Source: Desulfobacteraceae bacterium (GTDB lineage Bacteria > Desulfobacterota > Desulfobacteria > Desulfobacterales > UBA5852). From it: a stretch of DNA of 64,000 bases. Location: the NCBI GenBank assembly GCA_014237395.1, contig JABZFP010000043.1:1-64000 (forward strand), in the 5' to 3' direction. This document shows, piece by piece, positions 17,255 through 25,563 of the stretch; positions within the stretch are counted from its first letter, which is position 1, and every line of letters begins with the position of its first letter. Both the position numbers and the translations under genes were made by a program. The notes beneath the pieces are model-generated. The model did no database searches, was not told where the DNA came from, and saw only the letters and a list, made by a program, of their open reading frames with translations.

Positions 17255-18463
17255 TTATGTTAATACGGTTGCGGATATGTCTTTGATGATGTCCAGGATA
17301 AGCCGGCAGTCATCTTCGGTAAATGTCAGGGGGATGCGCATATCGCACATGACGGCCAGGATACGTTTGGTGTTGGCCAGATGGGGCAGCGTCCCAAAAT
17401 AACGCCAGCTTTCATAGGCACTGGTAAACCCGACGGGCTCCTTGTTGCCGAACCATTTGAGTTCGACCCCCTGCTGCAGGCACTCCGCAAGGAATCGTTT
17501 GATGGTCGCTTCATCCTGACCGGTCAGGGAAAACTGAATGGAACTGCCGACATATTTTTCGCGGGGGTCTCTTCGGGGGCAGGTGATGCCATCGATCGCG
17601 TTCAGTCCCTGCTCCAGGATCCGGTAGCGCTTGTTCCATCGCTCACACTGCGCGTCCAGCACCTTGAGCTGTGGTCGTAAGATGGCAGCCCGCAGGTTGT
17701 CCATACGGCAGGAATAGTTCGGCACCATGGTTTTGATGCTCTCGAACACATCCATGCCGGGCCGGGAGGTATGCCGTTCGTAGAGCATGTAGGAACCCGA
17801 ATAAATGATGGCGCGGGCGATCAGGTCGGGGTCGTCGGTCACCAGCAGGCCGCCTTCGCCGGAGTTCATGTGCTTGTAGGTTTGGGTGCTGAAACAGGCG
17901 ACGGCCCCAAAGGAACCGGATTTTTTTCCGTCCCAGCGGGCTCCCATGGTATGGGCGCAGTCTTCGATCAGGACAAGCCCATGCGCGTTGCAGATTGCCA
18001 TGAGCCGATCCATATTGGCGATGTGGCCGCGCATGTGGGAAAGCATGAACCATTTGGCGTCCGGTGCCGCGGCCTTTTTTTCGAGATCATCGAGATCGAT
18101 GGTGTAGTCATCGACAATATCGACCAGTTCGATAGCGGCGCCGGCGTTTTCAATCGCCCCGGGTACCGGCGCCAGGGTGTAGGCGTTGCATAGCACTTTG
18201 TCCCCAGGTTTGACGCCGGCGCTTTTAAGCGCCAGATACATGGCACTCCCGCAGGAGGCACAGGCCAGGCAGTATTTTTTGCCCATGTAGGCGGCAAATT
18301 CTTCTTCCAGGAGGGCGGCTTCACCCTTTTCATCCGGATCGACATTGTAACGGTGAATCTTCCCGGATTTTAAAATCGCAACTGCCTTTTCAATGCCTTC
18401 TTCGCAAATGGGTTCCTGCAGGGTGAAATCCTTTGTGAACCTTTTCTTTTCTGCCTCGATCAT
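17255..18463 (-). CDS. DegT/DnrJ/EryC1-family PLP aminotransferase in a sulfonate operon
   Basis: 402 residues, start ATG with AGGAG 7 nt upstream. It is a fold-type I sugar-aminotransferase-like enzyme: EEEFAAYMGKKYCLACASCGSAMYLAL, the PLP-contacting IEDCAHTMGA (D168), and the Schiff-base lysine K197 in TQTYKHMNSGEGG. The family normally transaminates keto-sugars for cell-surface or antibiotic sugars, but no sugar genes occur here. It lies 13 bp upstream of ridA and 55 bp downstream of the HpsN-type gene. I infer that it aminates sulfopyruvate (or a C3 sulfonate aldehyde/ketone) to cysteate, or works in reverse on an aminosulfonate. It would replace the aspartate-aminotransferase-type enzyme of known pathways. 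Confidence 0.88.
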   Translation of the reverse strand: MIEAEKKRFTKDFTLQEPICEEGIEKAVAILKSGKIHRYNVDPDEKGEAALLEEEFAAYMGKKYCLACASCGSAMYLALKSAGVKPGDKVLCNAYTLAPVPGAIENAGAAIELVDIVDDYTIDLDDLEKKAAAPDAKWFMLSHMRGHIANMDRLMAICNAHGLVLIEDCAHTMGARWDGKKSGSFGAVACFSTQTYKHMNSGEGGLLVTDDPDLIARAIIYSGSYMLYERHTSRPGMDVFESIKTMVPNYSCRMDNLRAAILRPQLKVLDAQCERWNKRYRILEQGLNAIDGITCPRRDPREKYVGSSIQFSLTGQDEATIKRFLAECLQQGVELKWFGNKEPVGFTSAYESWRYFGTLPHLANTKRILAVMCDMRIPLTFTEDDCRLILDIIKDISATVLT

Positions 18464-18518
18464 GATGGTGCTCCTGGGCGATCGTTAGTGCCTGTCCCTA
18501 AATGGCCGATTTGTCCGA

Positions 18519-19829
18519 TTAATATTTGGTTTGTTTATATACCGTGAAGTCCCAGTCCTGATCCGGAAAATATTTTCTCAGCCGCCAGTCGCACGCCCGG
18601 GCATGGCCTTCCATGCCTTCCACCCGCGACAGGCGTGAGGCCGCGCCGCTGATGATTTTATTCGCGTCGGGGCTGATCTCCTGATACGTGTAGATCTTGA
18701 GGAACTTCAAAACATTGAGTCCACCCGAGTAATAACCGGCCTTTTTGGTGGGCAGGATGTGATTGGTGCCCGAACATTTATCGCCATGGGGCACCGTGCT
18801 GCCTTCACCTAAAAACAAGGATCCATAGGATTTCAGATTGTCGACCCACCAGTTCAGGTCTTCCGCCATCACCTGGACATGCTCGGCGGCATACGTATCA
18901 TTGACGCGGCGGAGTTCCTCTCTGTCGCGGCACAGCACGATTTCGCCATAGTCCCGCCAGGCGGTTTCCGGCACTTCAGGATTGGGCATGTCAGCCATGA
19001 TTTTTGGAATCACTTCCAGCACTTTTTCACCAAGTTCTCTTGAATCCGTAAAAAGCCACACCGGGGAATCATAGCCATGTTCGGCCTGGGATACCAGATC
19101 GACGGCGACCGTCATATAATCGGCTGTTTTGTCGGCAATGATGGCCGATTCCGTGGGGCCGGCAAATACATCGATGGTACATTTGCCGGCGGATGAAAGA
19201 ATGCTTTTGGCTTCGGCCACATAGGCGTTTCCAGGGCCGGCCAGAATGTTGGCCGGTTTGCCGGTAAAGAGACCGAAGGCCATGGTGGCGATGGCTTGAA
19301 CCCCGCCCATTTCAATGATGATGTCGGCACCCGCCACATCAAGGGCGTAAACCACGGCAGGGGCGATGCTGTCTCCGCGGGGTGGCGAGCATGCGATCAC
19401 GGTTTCAACACCGGCCGCCTTGGCGGTGGCCACACTCATGAGAGCCGAGCAGGCATGGGCAAAACGGCCTCCGGGGATATAACAGCCGGCAACCTCCATG
19501 GGAATGATGCGCTGGCCCAGGCGGACGCCGGGCAGGGTCTCTTTTTCAAATTCCTGGATGCTGTCCCGTTGCAACTTGGCAAACCCGTGAACCTGCTCGT
19601 GGGCAAAGCGGATATCCTGTTTGATGTTTTCCGGCACGGCAGCGATGAGACGCTGTTTCTTTTCTTCACTGAGGACAAAATCCGCATCCCAGTTATCAAA
19701 TTTCTTGGCCAGTTTGATGACGGCATCCTCACCATTTTTCTCGATATCCGTAAGGATTTCCTGCACAATACGGCGAATTTTCTCCGTATCGGACTCGGCC
19801 GTCTTGGCGGCTTTTTTGATGTACTCCAT
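18519..19829 (-). CDS. hpsN: HpsN-type histidinol dehydrogenase homologue (sulfopropanediol 3-dehydrogenase)
   Basis: 436 residues from the ATG at 19829 (GGGAGGGG just upstream). The HisD fold is complete. Zinc ligands Q248 and H251 (SQAEHG), D350 (HGDKCSGTNHILPT) and H409 (EGMEGHARA), and the catalytic pair E316-H317 (AAEHVQV), are kept. The region binding the imidazole of histidinol differs, with KKAGYYSGGLNVLKFLK as in HpsN proteins. HpsN makes an NAD-dependent four-electron oxidation of (R)-2,3-dihydroxypropane-1-sulfonate to (R)-sulfolactate. No other his gene is nearby, so a role in histidine synthesis is unlikely. HisD enzymes naturally oxidise an amino alcohol to an amino acid, so cysteinolate to cysteate is a second reasonable reaction. 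Confidence 0.88.
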   Translation of the reverse strand: MEYIKKAAKTAESDTEKIRRIVQEILTDIEKNGEDAVIKLAKKFDNWDADFVLSEEKKQRLIAAVPENIKQDIRFAHEQVHGFAKLQRDSIQEFEKETLPGVRLGQRIIPMEVAGCYIPGGRFAHACSALMSVATAKAAGVETVIACSPPRGDSIAPAVVYALDVAGADIIIEMGGVQAIATMAFGLFTGKPANILAGPGNAYVAEAKSILSSAGKCTIDVFAGPTESAIIADKTADYMTVAVDLVSQAEHGYDSPVWLFTDSRELGEKVLEVIPKIMADMPNPEVPETAWRDYGEIVLCRDREELRRVNDTYAAEHVQVMAEDLNWWVDNLKSYGSLFLGEGSTVPHGDKCSGTNHILPTKKAGYYSGGLNVLKFLKIYTYQEISPDANKIISGAASRLSRVEGMEGHARACDWRLRKYFPDQDWDFTVYKQTKY

Positions 19830-19854
19830 CACCCCTCCCAAAAATATATAAAAT

Positions 19855-19866
19855 ATTTTATAAAAT
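19855..19866. promoter_or_regulatory. 12-bp perfect palindrome ATTTTATAAAAT upstream of hpsN
   Basis: A perfect palindrome, 26 bp before the hpsN start, in an AT-rich block. The identical 12-mer occurs again at 23213-23224 upstream of dctP. A shared operator (for the cluster's GntR protein) or a promoter element is the simplest explanation. AT-richness raises the chance of coincidence. Confidence 0.35.
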
Positions 19867-19942
19867 CATAACTGCAAAAAGACTGTCTATCATCAATCGA
19901 CTGTCAGTTCATCCAAGACCCTAACCGGGTCTCAAGATGCCA

Positions 19943-21235
19943 CTACTGAAAAAGGTTTCCCAGAAAATCAGGCAGCCACAGCGTCAATGCCGGGAAATAA
20001 GCGATCAGAAAGACGACCAGCACACTGACAAATACGAATGGCAATGCATTGACGGAGATATCTTCCAGGGTGGTTCGGGCGACACCGGAGGCGATGAACA
20101 TATTTTCACCCAGCGGTGGTGTGGCGAACCCGATTTCGCAGCAGCAAACCAGAACGACGCCGAAATGAATCGGGTCCACACCAAGAGAAACCATCACCGG
20201 CAGCAGCACGGGGGTTACCAGCATGATGGTGGCCAGGGTCTCCATGAACATCCCCATGAACAGAAGGAAGAAGATAATCAACACCCAGATCAGGTAGAGG
20301 TTCCCTGTAAGATCCAACAACCCCTGGGCGATCAAATCGGGAATTTTGTTGATGGTAAGCAATTGCCCGAACGCCAGTGCCGTAAACATGATGATCAACA
20401 CACGGCCGGTGATCCAGGTGGTGCTTTCGAGGGCCTTCATGACACCCTTTATTTCGATTTCTTTATAGATAAAGATGCCGACAAAGAGGGTGTAGAAGAT
20501 TGAGACAATGGCCGCTTCGGTAGGCGTAAAAAAACCGGTGTAGATCCCACCGAGGATGATGACCGGTGCCAACAGCGACCAGAAGCCTTCCCGCATCGTT
20601 ACCACGATTTTTTTGGCCGATAAAGTTTTGCCGTCACCCTGGTATTTTTTCTTTTTGGATCGGAAATAGTTCATGGCCATCAGGCCGACGGCCAGCATCA
20701 CCCCGGGAATGAATCCGGCAATAAACAGATCGGCGATGGATTGCGAAGCGGCAACACCATAGATGACCATGGGAATGCTGGGGGGAATGACCACGCCCAG
20801 TCCCCCTGAAGAGGACGTAACGGCACCCGCGTAGCCCCGGTCATAGCCATGACGGGTCATGGCCGGTATCATCAGCATCCCCACCGCGGCGGTGGTGGCC
20901 GGTCCGGACCCTGAAATGGCGCCGAAAAAGAGACAGGATAGAATGGTGGACGCCGCCATACCTCCCGTAAAGGGGCCGGCCATGGACTCGGCCACGGCCA
21001 CAAGGCGCCTGGAGATACCGGCGGATTCCATGAGCGCGCCCGACAGGATAAACGCCGGCAGCGCCATGATGGGAAAGGAATTGACCGAGGTATAGGCGAT
21101 TTCGACCAACCCCTCCAGGGGTTTACCGCTGACGATCATGCCTCCCATCGCGGCGGCGCCAAGGGAAAGCGTGATCGGTGCACCGATGAACAAAAGTCCG
21201 ACAAAGGTAATGAAGATGACGGCGGTAACACTCAT
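19943..21235 (-). CDS. dctM: TRAP transporter large permease subunit (DctM family; HpsM-like)
   Basis: 430 residues, a highly hydrophobic protein of the DctM/IT family with about 12 membrane segments. Family motifs include FIGAPITLSLG, SFPIMALPAFILSGALMESAG, GAISGSGPATTAAVGMLMIPAM and GLGVVIPPSIPMVIYG. The start overlaps the stop of dctQ by 4 bp, indicating translational coupling. It forms the Na+-driven channel of a TRAP importer with the DctQ and DctP products. Substrates are usually organic acids or sulfonates. The operon context (HpsN type, CuyA type) points to a C3 sulfonate as in HpsKLM. Confidence 0.95.
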   Translation of the reverse strand: MSVTAVIFITFVGLLFIGAPITLSLGAAAMGGMIVSGKPLEGLVEIAYTSVNSFPIMALPAFILSGALMESAGISRRLVAVAESMAGPFTGGMAASTILSCLFFGAISGSGPATTAAVGMLMIPAMTRHGYDRGYAGAVTSSSGGLGVVIPPSIPMVIYGVAASQSIADLFIAGFIPGVMLAVGLMAMNYFRSKKKKYQGDGKTLSAKKIVVTMREGFWSLLAPVIILGGIYTGFFTPTEAAIVSIFYTLFVGIFIYKEIEIKGVMKALESTTWITGRVLIIMFTALAFGQLLTINKIPDLIAQGLLDLTGNLYLIWVLIIFFLLFMGMFMETLATIMLVTPVLLPVMVSLGVDPIHFGVVLVCCCEIGFATPPLGENMFIASGVARTTLEDISVNALPFVFVSVLVVFLIAYFPALTLWLPDFLGNLFQ

Positions 21236-21837
21236 GATGTCACCCCGCTTTCCGGGATCTCGTCTTCAATATCCCCTGTATCAATTTTATCGACATCGGC
21301 GATTTCGATTTTAAGAACATATTTCATTATATTGACCTGAATGATCCGGATGGTCATCAGGGAAAATGCAATGGGAAATATCATAAAAACATAGGCCATG
21401 ATCCAGTCGAGGGTTGGCGAATACTCGGGGTACTTGAATCCGTCCTGGATCACGATGATGCTGTAATAGATCATGGTGCAGTTGAAGGCGATCCACACGA
21501 GATCGGAGAAGACCGTTGAAATATGCCCGACGATTTTGGGGAACAACTTGAACTGAAAGGTGACCCGGTTGTGAGCGGCGAGTCGTGCGGCGTAGGTCGC
21601 GCCCAAAAAGACAAACCACACAAACGACATGCGCGAAAGCTCTTCTCCCCAGGGGATCGATGCCGGCAAGGGGTAAAGGGAAAAAATTTGGAAATACTGT
21701 GAAAGGGTATGCATGGCGCCGAAAACCAACCGGAGCACGATTTGCAGAAAAAGCAGACATACGAAAAACACCAGCAGGATCTGGCAGATATAACTCTCAA
21801 AATTATCGAAAAACTTGAGAATGGGTCTGGTTTTCAT
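21232..21837 (-). CDS. dctQ: TRAP transporter small permease subunit (DctQ family; HpsL-like)
   Basis: About 201 residues from the ATG at 21837, chosen for GGAG 6 nt upstream; an in-frame start at 21873 would begin inside the hairpin. Four membrane segments (YICQILLVFFVCLLFLQIV, SFVWFVFLGATYAARL, DLVWIAFNCTMIYYSII, IMAYVFMIFPIAFSLMTI) with GEELSRM before segment two, the usual DctQ layout. The C-terminus is an acidic cytoplasmic tail. It is slightly longer than the common 160-180 residues because of a loop between segments one and two (LSQYFQIFSLYPLP). Confidence 0.92.
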   Translation of the reverse strand: MKTRPILKFFDNFESYICQILLVFFVCLLFLQIVLRLVFGAMHTLSQYFQIFSLYPLPASIPWGEELSRMSFVWFVFLGATYAARLAAHNRVTFQFKLFPKIVGHISTVFSDLVWIAFNCTMIYYSIIVIQDGFKYPEYSPTLDWIMAYVFMIFPIAFSLMTIRIIQVNIMKYVLKIEIADVDKIDTGDIEDEIPESGVTS

Positions 21838-21859
21838 GGGCGGCTCCGAAATAAAAGGA

Positions 21860-21887
21860 AATCTGCCCGGCATTGGCCGGGCAGATT
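21860..21887 (-). terminator. intercistronic hairpin between dctP and dctQ
   Basis: A perfect 11-bp stem (AATCTGCCCGG / CCGGGCAGATT) with a 6-nt loop, starting just after the dctP stop and followed in the minus direction by TTCCTTTTATTT. This placement is common in binding-protein-dependent transporters. There, a partial terminator or 3'-stabilising hairpin lets the binding protein be made in excess over the membrane subunits. Confidence 0.65.
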
Positions 21888-21895
21888 TTTGAGGG

Positions 21896-22891
21896 CTATC
21901 GTCCGAGGGCTTTCAGCACATTGTCCACTTCGGCTTTACCACCGACCGTATCATAAAACTTCGGCCAAACCTTCTCCATGGCCAATTTCGACCACTGGTC
22001 TTCATCTTCAACTTCCATGTATTCGACGCCTTTGTCGATCATGTTCTGCTTGGCGGCTTCGGACTTGGTAACACTAAAGAGCAGATTGAATTGCTGGGCC
22101 TCGATGCCGGCACGTGTCAACATTGCCTGATCTTCGGCGGGAAGCGATTGAAAGAACTCCTCCCCAACAACAAGGGGTTGAAGAGAGAAAAGGTAATGAA
22201 CTTCGGACGTATAGTCCTGTACTTCGTAAAATTTCATGGTGAAATTGGTAATGTGTGGATTGTCCTGCCCGTCAACTACTTTCTGCTGCAAGGCCGTGAA
22301 GGTTTCCGGCCACGCCATGGGGATCGGTTCGGCGCCAAGGGCCTGCCAGGTTTCGATCATGATGGCGTTCTTGGGAACCCGGATTTTAAGACCTTTGAGG
22401 TCGGCGAGATTTTTAACCGGTTTTTTGGAGTTGGTCAAAACCCGGAAATTGGAGTAGGCCCAACCGAGCACATGGACACCGGCTTCCTTGATCAGCACGG
22501 CCCGCCATTTATCGCCAAGTTCTCCGGTGGTTGCCTTGACGGCATCATCAAAGTTCTGCATGAGATAGGGGAGGGTCAGGATGCCCACTGATTTTGCAAA
22601 CGGGGTAATGTTGTTTACCGCCACAACGGCGCCGTCAATGGATCCGCGTCGGGAGTCCTTGACCATTTTCTGCTCATCACCCAGCTGGCCGGCAGGGAAA
22701 ATGTCGACTTTATATTTTCCGCCACTGGTTTTTTCCACAATTTCTTTAAACCGAAGGGCCAGAACACCCTGATCCGAATCGATGGGATCCCCCAGGCCGA
22801 TTTTCAATGTTTTTTCGGCAGACGCCGACACCGGCAGTATCAATACTGCCACCAGAAACATCAGTAGACTGAAAATTGTAAACCGTTTCAT
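21896..22891 (-). CDS. dctP: TRAP transporter substrate-binding protein (DctP family; HpsK-like)
   Basis: 331 residues from the ATG at 22891, preceded by GGAGGAGG; the frame extends 37 codons further but without a leader. A signal peptide covers residues 1 to about 25 (MKRFTIFSLLMFLVAVLIL, cleavage after SASA). The mature protein has the DctP pattern: LRFKEIVEKTSGGKYKVDIFPAGQLGDEQKMV, NLADLKGLKIRVPKN with the ligand arginine, and ALQQKVVDGQDNP. It is the first gene of the minus-strand cluster, so importer and catabolic enzymes are probably co-transcribed. The binding protein should recognise an anionic C3 sulfonate if the pathway assignment is right. Confidence 0.95.
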   Translation of the reverse strand: MKRFTIFSLLMFLVAVLILPVSASAEKTLKIGLGDPIDSDQGVLALRFKEIVEKTSGGKYKVDIFPAGQLGDEQKMVKDSRRGSIDGAVVAVNNITPFAKSVGILTLPYLMQNFDDAVKATTGELGDKWRAVLIKEAGVHVLGWAYSNFRVLTNSKKPVKNLADLKGLKIRVPKNAIMIETWQALGAEPIPMAWPETFTALQQKVVDGQDNPHITNFTMKFYEVQDYTSEVHYLFSLQPLVVGEEFFQSLPAEDQAMLTRAGIEAQQFNLLFSVTKSEAAKQNMIDKGVEYMEVEDEDQWSKLAMEKVWPKFYDTVGGKAEVDNVLKALGR

Positions 22892-22934
22892 GTTTCCTCC
22901 TCCGTTGGTATTGTTAACCGATATTCTGTCAAAC

Positions 22935-22948
22935 CACGACCTGTCGTG
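22935..22948. promoter_or_regulatory. inverted repeat CACGACCTGTCGTG in the dctP leader
   Basis: A 6-bp perfect inverted repeat with a 2-bp spacer, 44 bp before the dctP ATG and followed by GGTATACAG. Its size and position suit a dimeric repressor site. Whether the cluster's GntR regulator binds it cannot be told from the sequence. Confidence 0.35.
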
Positions 22949-23212
22949 CGGTATACAGAACCTATATCCATATATAGAAACGGCACATGAAGGCTTATTC
23001 ATGTGCCGGGGGTTAAAGAAGCTTTAGGGTTAACGCCAGGTGCATTTGGACAATGAACCATAACTTGTTTTGCTTTGCCAAGTGTGTGGTCATGGAGCGT
23101 CTTTACCTGATAGGATTTCATTCCCTTGGGGGAAAAGCGTCTGGCATTTTCGACATCTCATATGCAGGAATGCCACCGGATGTCAATAAATATATAAAAT
23201 AAATATGAAAAA

Positions 23213-23224
23213 ATTTTATAAAAT
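23213..23224. promoter_or_regulatory. second copy of the 12-bp palindrome ATTTTATAAAAT
   Basis: Identical to the element upstream of hpsN and embedded in a 60-bp AT block about 320 bp before the dctP start. Neighbouring TATATAAAAT-like sequence is also shared between the two places. Candidate common operator or UP-element-like promoter DNA. Confidence 0.3.
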
Positions 23225-23480
23225 AAATTATAAATAAAATTATCAACTTCTTGCGCGTCTGAAAATCGATGAATCGATAAAATGATGCGGCCATGGTCGG
23301 ATCCAAGGCCATCGATGCCATAAATGGAGATCGACCAGTCATCCGGGACTGGCATAAGACTCGGGTCACCCATCTCGCGGTTGAAAAACCTGGAATGATC
23401 GACTAATAAAGCATTCGTTCCCGTGCCTGATGGGCACAGGGATAACGGTTACGAATCATAGAAATTCCAAAGGAGGTAAG

Positions 23481-25535
23481 ATGCGGAAACCCCATGGGCT
23501 GTTGTTCGTGCTGATATTCATCCTCTTGTCAGGTCAGGCCGGTCTTTGTCAGGAAACATTTGATATCCAGAAACCGGATGCCGTGGCCGACCTTTCGTAT
23601 CAATCCATCGCTCCTGGAAAACTGTTGATTTCCGCCTCGGACAGCGAGGGAAATCCTGTACGCGGGTTGACCGCCATGGACTTTATTTTTTTACGAAAGG
23701 GCAAAGAAGCCAGGATCCTCGGCGTCGAGACCCTGGAAACCAGCCAGGACGTGAGCCTCAATATCGTGCTGGTGGTGGATAATTCCGCCTCCATGAAGCA
23801 ACGGCGGGCGGTGGATTCGATTCTGGGGGCGATGGAAAATATATACAAGATCATGCGGCCCATCGACAACATCACCTTGATCGTTTTCGATGACGATCAG
23901 ACCCAGACGCTCGGCGGAAAGCCGCTGCATGTCACCGTTAAACAGTCCAACCAGCCGGATGAACTGCGCACCTTTCTCAGAGACAGTTTCGACCGCGGGC
24001 TCACGGCCAAAACTGTCCTATATGAAGGGATGCTGGCCGGCCTGGACCTGATTCGCGCCATGCCCGAAGACGGATACAAGTTTATGGTGGTCTTTACCGA
24101 CGGGGAAGACATCAACAGCGCCTACCCGGAAACCGATGTGAAGAAGGCTGCCGAAGGCATCTCCAAACTGGAAGTCTACGGAATCGACTACATGCCCGGC
24201 GAAAAGATGGATCCTTTCTTGACGTCGTTCGCGAAGGACAATGGCGGACGCACCTGGAAAGCCACCACTGCAGCCGAACTGGGGCCGATTTTCGAGGCCG
24301 TATCCTCCAAGCTGCTCTATCGCTATGTGGTGGACTACCAGTTCCTGTTTCCCCCCACCGGCAGCCTTGCCTTAGGCGCCGATGCCATGCGGATCGAGGA
24401 GATCACCACCATCGACAGTTCGCCCCTGTTGAACTATCTTTATTTCGCAGAAGGGGAAAGCGCCATCGACGCCCGTTATGTCCGCTATCAGGACCAGGGG
24501 CAGACTGGATCATTTTCCGAGGAAGCGTTGCGCGGCACCAAGGAAAAATACGCCAACCTGCTCAACATCATTGGCCGGCGGCTGCGGGCCAACCCGGATG
24601 CGACGGTCGAACTGGTTGGGTGCAATGCCAATGTCGGCGAGGAAAAGGGACGCAAGGACCTCTCCCGCGCCCGGGCCGAAGGGGTCAAAGCCTATCTGCA
24701 GTACATCTGGGGCATCGATCCCGCGCGGATGGTCGTAGAAGCCCGCAACCTGCCGGAAGTCCCCACCTCCGGCCGTACGCCGGAAGGGCAGGCCGAAAAC
24801 CGTCGGGTCGAGATCCATTCGGAGGCGGTGGCGCTTCTGGATGTGGTCCGAAGCACCTATGTGGAAGCCCACAGCGACGTGGCGGATGTGATCGTCAAAC
24901 CGGCGATCGCATCGGAGCACGGTATTCTCAACTGGCGCATCACGGTTTTGGGGGACGATCAGCCCATCTTTTCCCAGACCGGAACCGGCACGCCGGATGA
25001 GGAAATAATCTTCAAAGATGACGCCCTGACCCCCATGGCCTTGTCGCAGTACAGCCGGTTGACGGCGGAGATCGACGTTGAAGACACCGAGAGCCAGACG
25101 CTTTCTTTGACGACCGCCCCGATGACGATCGAATTCATCCAGCGGGAAACCCAGCGGGCACGCAACCTCGGGTATCGTGTCCAGGAGAAGTATGCCCTGA
25201 TCCTGTTTGATTTTGACAGTGACAAGATCAAAGAGCGCAACGCTTCCGTGGTCGAAACGATTGTCGCCCGCATCCGTGAATTTCCGGCCGCCCAGGTGGC
25301 GATTGTCGGCCATACCGACAATATCGGCAAGGAAGCCTACAACCTCAAGTTATCCGAACGCCGCGCCAAGGCGGTGTATGATCAAATTGCCGCCGCAATC
25401 GGGGAAACGCCCTCTGAAACCCTCACGCATATGGGGGTCGGTTCTTTCGATCCGCTCTACGGCAATGGTTTGCCGGAAAATCGTGCGCTGAACCGCACGG
25501 TGACGGTAACCCTGGAGTACGAACAGAAAGATTAA
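23481..25535 (+). CDS. secreted VWA-domain protein with two C-terminal OmpA-like domains
   Basis: 684 residues from the ATG at 23481 (AAAGGAGG ideally spaced; the longer frame from 23430 lacks a site). A signal peptide covers residues 1 to about 25. A von Willebrand A domain follows, with the MIDAS motif D100-x-S-x-S (VLVVDNSASMKQ) and VVFTDGEDINS. There is a first OmpA-like domain around 340-450 (DATVELVGCNANVGEEKG, SRARAEGVKAYL, ENRRVEI) and a second around 569-683 (LILFDFDSDKI, VAIVGHTDNIG, LSERRAKAV, NRALNRTVTV). OmpA domains bind peptidoglycan, so the protein is probably periplasmic or outer-membrane linked and presents an adhesive or interaction VWA domain. The partner is unknown. It is monocistronic. 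Confidence 0.9.
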   Translation: MRKPHGLLFVLIFILLSGQAGLCQETFDIQKPDAVADLSYQSIAPGKLLISASDSEGNPVRGLTAMDFIFLRKGKEARILGVETLETSQDVSLNIVLVVDNSASMKQRRAVDSILGAMENIYKIMRPIDNITLIVFDDDQTQTLGGKPLHVTVKQSNQPDELRTFLRDSFDRGLTAKTVLYEGMLAGLDLIRAMPEDGYKFMVVFTDGEDINSAYPETDVKKAAEGISKLEVYGIDYMPGEKMDPFLTSFAKDNGGRTWKATTAAELGPIFEAVSSKLLYRYVVDYQFLFPPTGSLALGADAMRIEEITTIDSSPLLNYLYFAEGESAIDARYVRYQDQGQTGSFSEEALRGTKEKYANLLNIIGRRLRANPDATVELVGCNANVGEEKGRKDLSRARAEGVKAYLQYIWGIDPARMVVEARNLPEVPTSGRTPEGQAENRRVEIHSEAVALLDVVRSTYVEAHSDVADVIVKPAIASEHGILNWRITVLGDDQPIFSQTGTGTPDEEIIFKDDALTPMALSQYSRLTAEIDVEDTESQTLSLTTAPMTIEFIQRETQRARNLGYRVQEKYALILFDFDSDKIKERNASVVETIVARIREFPAAQVAIVGHTDNIGKEAYNLKLSERRAKAVYDQIAAAIGETPSETLTHMGVGSFDPLYGNGLPENRALNRTVTVTLEYEQKD

Positions 25536-25563
25536 GTGGTTTGACAGGCTCACCAATGTAAGA

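Larger units (their letters stand above)
22892..23480. other. divergent intergenic region of the sulfonate operon
   Basis: About 590 bases between the divergent dctP and the VWA/OmpA gene. It holds a CACGAC-CT-GTCGTG inverted repeat close to dctP, an extremely AT-rich block at 23185-23245 containing the 12-bp palindrome shared with hpsN, and the start signal AAAGGAGG of the VWA gene at 23469-23476. Short frames across the AT block have no start signals, and I regard the region as regulatory. Confidence 0.5.

Noticed and set aside
18519..19829. Histidinol dehydrogenase of histidine biosynthesis (hisD)
   Set aside because: No his genes nearby; operon with a TRAP importer and a cysteate-type lyase, and a substrate loop of HpsN type, argue for sulfonate metabolism although the catalytic framework is shared.
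23118..23369. AT-rich minus-strand frame (83 codons) in the dctP upstream region
   Set aside because: Composition reflects the AT block (Ile/Phe/Tyr runs), there is no ribosome site, and the region is better explained as regulatory DNA.
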